Of a DNA stretch of 52,327 nucleotides, positions 50,211-52,327 are shown piece after piece (within the stretch, counting starts at the first letter, position 1; each line of letters starts with the position of its first letter). The notes under the pieces are model-generated. The model saw only the letters and a list, made by a program, of their open reading frames with translations. It did not search any database and was not told the DNA's origin. The stretch is from assembly GCA_022824405.1 (NCBI GenBank), contig JAJDZZ010000004.1, forward strand, positions 1 through 52,327, written 5' to 3'. The position numbers were made by a program, and so were the translations under genes. The DNA comes from Opitutales bacterium. Its GTDB lineage: Bacteria; Verrucomicrobiota; Verrucomicrobiia; Opitutales; UBA2995.

Positions 50211-50498
50211 ATGGCCGACCGCAAGCCTCCCATAACCATAGTGTATTGCAGCCAGTGCAGGTTCGTTCTTCGGGCCACCTGGCTGGCGCAGGAGTTGCTC
50301 TTCACCTTTGGCCGGGATCTCGAAAGTGTAAAACTCGTTCCCGGAAGGGATGGGGTTTTCCAGGTGTCCCTGGATGAGGAGGTAATATTCGAGCGCGCTG
50401 CCATGGGGAGGTTTCCGGAATCAAAGGAACTGAAGCAACTGATCAGGGACCGGATCGATCCGGAGCGGGACCTCGGGCACAGCGATAGGCGTGGGTGA
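50211..50498 (+). CDS. SelW/SelT/SelH (Rdx)-family thioredoxin-like protein, Cys form
   Basis: A 95-residue protein. ITIVYCSQCRFVLRATWLAQ places a CxxC redox pair at C13/C16 in the first beta-alpha turn. LVPGRDGVFQVSLDEEVIFE and GRFPESKELKQLIRDRI complete the Rdx fold. Selenoprotein W relatives carry Sec at the second position; here both are Cys, so no selenocysteine insertion is needed. A role in cell redox balance is inferred from the family. Confidence 0.88.
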   Translation: MADRKPPITIVYCSQCRFVLRATWLAQELLFTFGRDLESVKLVPGRDGVFQVSLDEEVIFERAAMGRFPESKELKQLIRDRIDPERDLGHSDRRG

Positions 50499-50611
50499 TG
50501 GACTGAATCCGGGGCGAGGATTTTTTAAACCGGGCAACTTATTGCTTGCATTAAATTGAAAATCCTAAGCGGTTTACCGAGGATAATTGAAAAACTCGAT
50601 CGGGAATTTTC

Positions 50612-51139
50612 ATGGGTAAACAGATAGTAATGACCTTGATGGGAAGGGACCAGCCGGGCCTGGTGAAATCGGTTGCTTCCGTAGTGGCCGAACACGATGG
50701 GAATTGGCTGGAGAGCCGCATGTGCCACCTGGGGGGGCAATTTGCCGGTGTATTGCGGGTTTCGGTCGAGGAAAAAAACTTGGGCCCTTTGACTGAGGCA
50801 TTGAACGCCCTTTCCGTAAAGGGGTTAACCCTGGTTCACAAAACGGGTAGGGTGGAGGACCCTAGGCCGGAGGCCAGGTCTCTGGTAACCTTGGAGGTTC
50901 TGGGTCAGGACCGCCCGGGAATTGTAAGCCGTATTACCGAAATCCTGGCCGGACTGGACGTGAATGTGGAAGAACTTCACACCGAGCTGACAACCGCGCC
51001 CATGAGCGCCGAATGCCTTTTCAGAGCCCGCGGAATCCTTAATTTGCCACCGCTTTTGCAATTGGAGTTCTTACGGGAGCAACTGGAATCCGTGGCTACC
51101 GATCTGATGGTCGATTTTCAGCTTCAGGAGGAACATTGA
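50612..51139 (+). CDS. Double-ACT-domain regulatory protein (GcvR-like)
   Basis: A 175-residue protein with two ACT domains: residues about 3-75 (IVMTLMGRDQPGLVKSVASV; GGQFAGVLRVSVEE) and about 90-170 (VTLEVLGQDRPGIVSRITEI; ELTTAPMSAECLFRA). The D-x-PG start of each domain is the usual amino-acid-binding turn. E. coli GcvR, with the same plan, controls the glycine cleavage genes; other members are unnamed sensors. No glycine-cleavage genes are nearby. The 113 bases before it are A/T-rich and may hold its promoter. Confidence 0.82.
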   Translation: MGKQIVMTLMGRDQPGLVKSVASVVAEHDGNWLESRMCHLGGQFAGVLRVSVEEKNLGPLTEALNALSVKGLTLVHKTGRVEDPRPEARSLVTLEVLGQDRPGIVSRITEILAGLDVNVEELHTELTTAPMSAECLFRARGILNLPPLLQLEFLREQLESVATDLMVDFQLQEEH

Positions 51140-51177
51140 AATCTTTTTCTTGTCAGGTCCTGTAAGCATTGGTTACA

Positions 51178-51936
51178 ATGCAACCCAAACCCAAATATCC
51201 CAAGATGAAACAGATGGTTTTTCGTCCCCTGAAACGCGGTTTTTCCGTTCTTATGGTAGCGCTTATCCCCGGGTTCGCTGGCGGCGTGGAGAATTTTGAA
51301 TCGCTCAAGATCATTCAAACGACTCTTCCCAATTATCCCATGCGGCTTACCCAGATGGGATTATATGAGGGGTACGCCCGCTTAGTGATCGCGGTGGATT
51401 ACATGGGTGAACTCAGCGATGTTTTCGTGGAGGAGTACTCCCACGAGACCTTTGCCACACTCGCCCGGGAAACGGTGTGGAAATGGGACTATATCCCGGC
51501 CAAGGTGAATGGCGAACCGACCACTGTGGTAAAGGCCCTGGACTTCCGCTTTGAGGATCGAACCGGACTTCACTCGGTTGATGTCATGGCTGCTGCGGCA
51601 GACAAGCTCGGCCTCAACAAGATGTACGGAAAAAGGCGGGTATACAGTCCGGATGACCTGGATTCGATCCCCGAACCGATTGAAGTGGTGAAACCTCAAT
51701 ATCCCTTGGAGTTCAAGGAAGAAGGCATAGAAGGGGAAGTCTCTGTATTGTTTTATATCGATGAAGAAGGAAGGGTGCGAATGCCCCACATCGCTGAATT
51801 TTCCCACGAGGAGTTTGCCGAACTGGCCTTGATAGCAGTGAAGCAGTGGAAATTCAAACCGCCTATCAGGCGGGGCAAACCCGTGTCCATCCTCGTGCGT
51901 CAGCCCTTCAACTTTGTCGGGGACGTGAGGGAATAA
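51178..51936 (+). CDS. Protein with two tandem TonB C-terminal domains
   Basis: From ATG 51178 there are 252 residues. A hydrophobic segment near residues 24-38 (FSVLMVALIPGFAGG) may be a signal or anchor. Two TonB_C-like domains follow, at about 55-125 (MGLYEGYARLVIAVDYMGEL; WKWDYIPAKVNGEPT) and 170-250 (PQYPLEFKEEGIEGEVSVLF; VKQWKFKPPIRRGKPVS). There is no Pro-rich spanner and no ExbB/ExbD gene nearby. It is more likely a periplasmic relative than a classical energiser. It could assist TonB-dependent uptake, but this is a guess. Its stop is followed by repeat mosaic. Confidence 0.75.
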   Translation: MQPKPKYPKMKQMVFRPLKRGFSVLMVALIPGFAGGVENFESLKIIQTTLPNYPMRLTQMGLYEGYARLVIAVDYMGELSDVFVEEYSHETFATLARETVWKWDYIPAKVNGEPTTVVKALDFRFEDRTGLHSVDVMAAAADKLGLNKMYGKRRVYSPDDLDSIPEPIEVVKPQYPLEFKEEGIEGEVSVLFYIDEEGRVRMPHIAEFSHEEFAELALIAVKQWKFKPPIRRGKPVSILVRQPFNFVGDVRE

Positions 51937-52117
51937 CCTTTAGCGCGCCAAGGCGCGCGAATGAGGAATTGGGAATTGGGTTCTGGATGCTCGATTCTGG
52001 ATGCTGGAATCCAGGAGGAATTAACCATGGATTTCACTGATGAGCACGGATAGGCATAATAAGCTGTAGGAGCGGGTTTATTCCGCGGTTGCACCGAGGT
52101 CACGAACCAGCCACCAG
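51937..52117. repeat. Intergenic repeat mosaic, island 12
   Basis: It begins with GCGCGCCaaGGCGCGC directly after the TonB-C stop, then 'aatgaggaattgggaattgg', 'tggatgctcgattctggatg', 'ggaattaaccatggatttca' and 'aagctgtaggagcgggttta'. No gene is seen. Confidence 0.85.
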
Positions 52118-52190
52118 CATCAAGGAAGGGGACAAGCCTTGAATCGGTTGACTCTGCAAGCGACGTCAAGATTACAAGGCATGACCCGAA
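52118..52190. repeat. REP-like palindromic element, second copy
   Basis: 'ggggacaagccttgaat' at the left pairs with 'attacaaggcatgaccc' at the right, across about 30 bases. The arms match the 'ggtcaggccttg / caaggcaaccgaccc' pair of the 43.7-kb element, so the two are members of one family. It directly follows mosaic island 12. Confidence 0.6.
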
Positions 52191-52249
52191 TGGCACTAAG
52201 TTAAGGGCAGTTATTGAGTGTAAGTTACTGATATTTAACGATTAAAAAA

Positions 52250-52327
52250 TTGCCCCGAATAACCGATTAACGGATACTCAGGGCAACATGATTATTAAAG
52301 AAAGATTTCTCCCCGGATTTAATCACA
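52250..52327 (+). other. Nested hairpin followed by a possible gene start, cut by window edge
   Basis: TTGCCC (52250-52255) pairs with GGGCAA (52281-52286), and inside it CCG-attaa-CGG (52263-52273) forms a second stem. An ATG at 52288 follows, with MIIKERFLPGFNH readable before the window ends. The hairpin could be a transposon end or a leader structure. The frame is too short to judge whether it is a gene. Confidence 0.3.

Overview
The window looks like a chromosomal segment of a Verrucomicrobiota bacterium, probably class Opitutae. This is inferred from a Chlamydiae/Verrucomicrobia-type small basic protein (35390-35548), a 672-residue long-form IspG, a DUF1592/DUF1552 pair, a TonB-dependent receptor with an ELNPFTV-like N-terminus, lipoprotein sulfatases and superfamily 'sialidases'. 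No rRNA or convincing tRNA gene was seen.

Layout. 1-3.2 kb is a decayed accessory edge: the 3' end of an IS110-type transposase, a HicBA toxin-antitoxin pair, a fragment of a serine-dehydrogenase-type proteinase, and a HipBA module with a 14-bp inverted-repeat operator. 3.7-13.1 kb is housekeeping: leuS, an HtrA-type lipoprotein protease overlapping a catalytically dead paralogue, then ribE, a family-4-like uracil-DNA glycosylase, KDO kinase and a GT9 heptosyltransferase, with a convergent VOC gene. 13.4-24.3 kb is a catabolic island: Na+/solute symporter, AraC regulator, TonB-dependent receptor, FAD-oxidoreductase/beta-propeller fusion, sulfatase, BNR protein and a DHDPS/N-acetylneuraminate-lyase-family aldolase. 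A GH5 glycosidase and a VapBC pair follow. 27.3-34.1 kb holds a cob(I)alamin adenosyltransferase coupled to an octaheme cytochrome c/TPR lipoprotein, and the DUF1592/DUF1552 pair. 34.2-38.2 kb has an alpha/beta hydrolase, the small basic protein, cutA, rpoZ, smpB and thrB. 38.2-43.6 kb (minus strand) is a tight run rph - acyltransferase - sulfotransferase - glycosyltransferase - TolC, which suggests a sulfated glycolipid and its export. 43.8-50.0 kb is the envelope/isoprenoid operon uppS-cdsA-dxr-rseP-ispG. 50.2-51.9 kb carries a SelW-like protein, a double-ACT protein and a two-domain TonB-C protein.

Most intergenic gaps are filled with a mosaic of the same short modules, in both orientations. 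They include A/T-rich 'gaattaggaatgag' runs, GGCGCC hairpins, 'accacagaggacacagag' tracts, 'gactctcgcaaag' boxes and an 'aactgtaggagcggg' box. Three genes read through into these modules and take their last codons from them. Two further palindromic REP-like elements lie at about 43.7 and 52.1 kb.

Together the genes suggest a Gram-negative heterotroph that imports sulfated or acidic glycans through TonB and Na+-coupled uptake, elaborates its outer-membrane lipids, and has an electron-transfer apparatus of multiheme cytochromes. The catabolic island and the putative sulfoglycolipid operon are the best candidates for undescribed biology.
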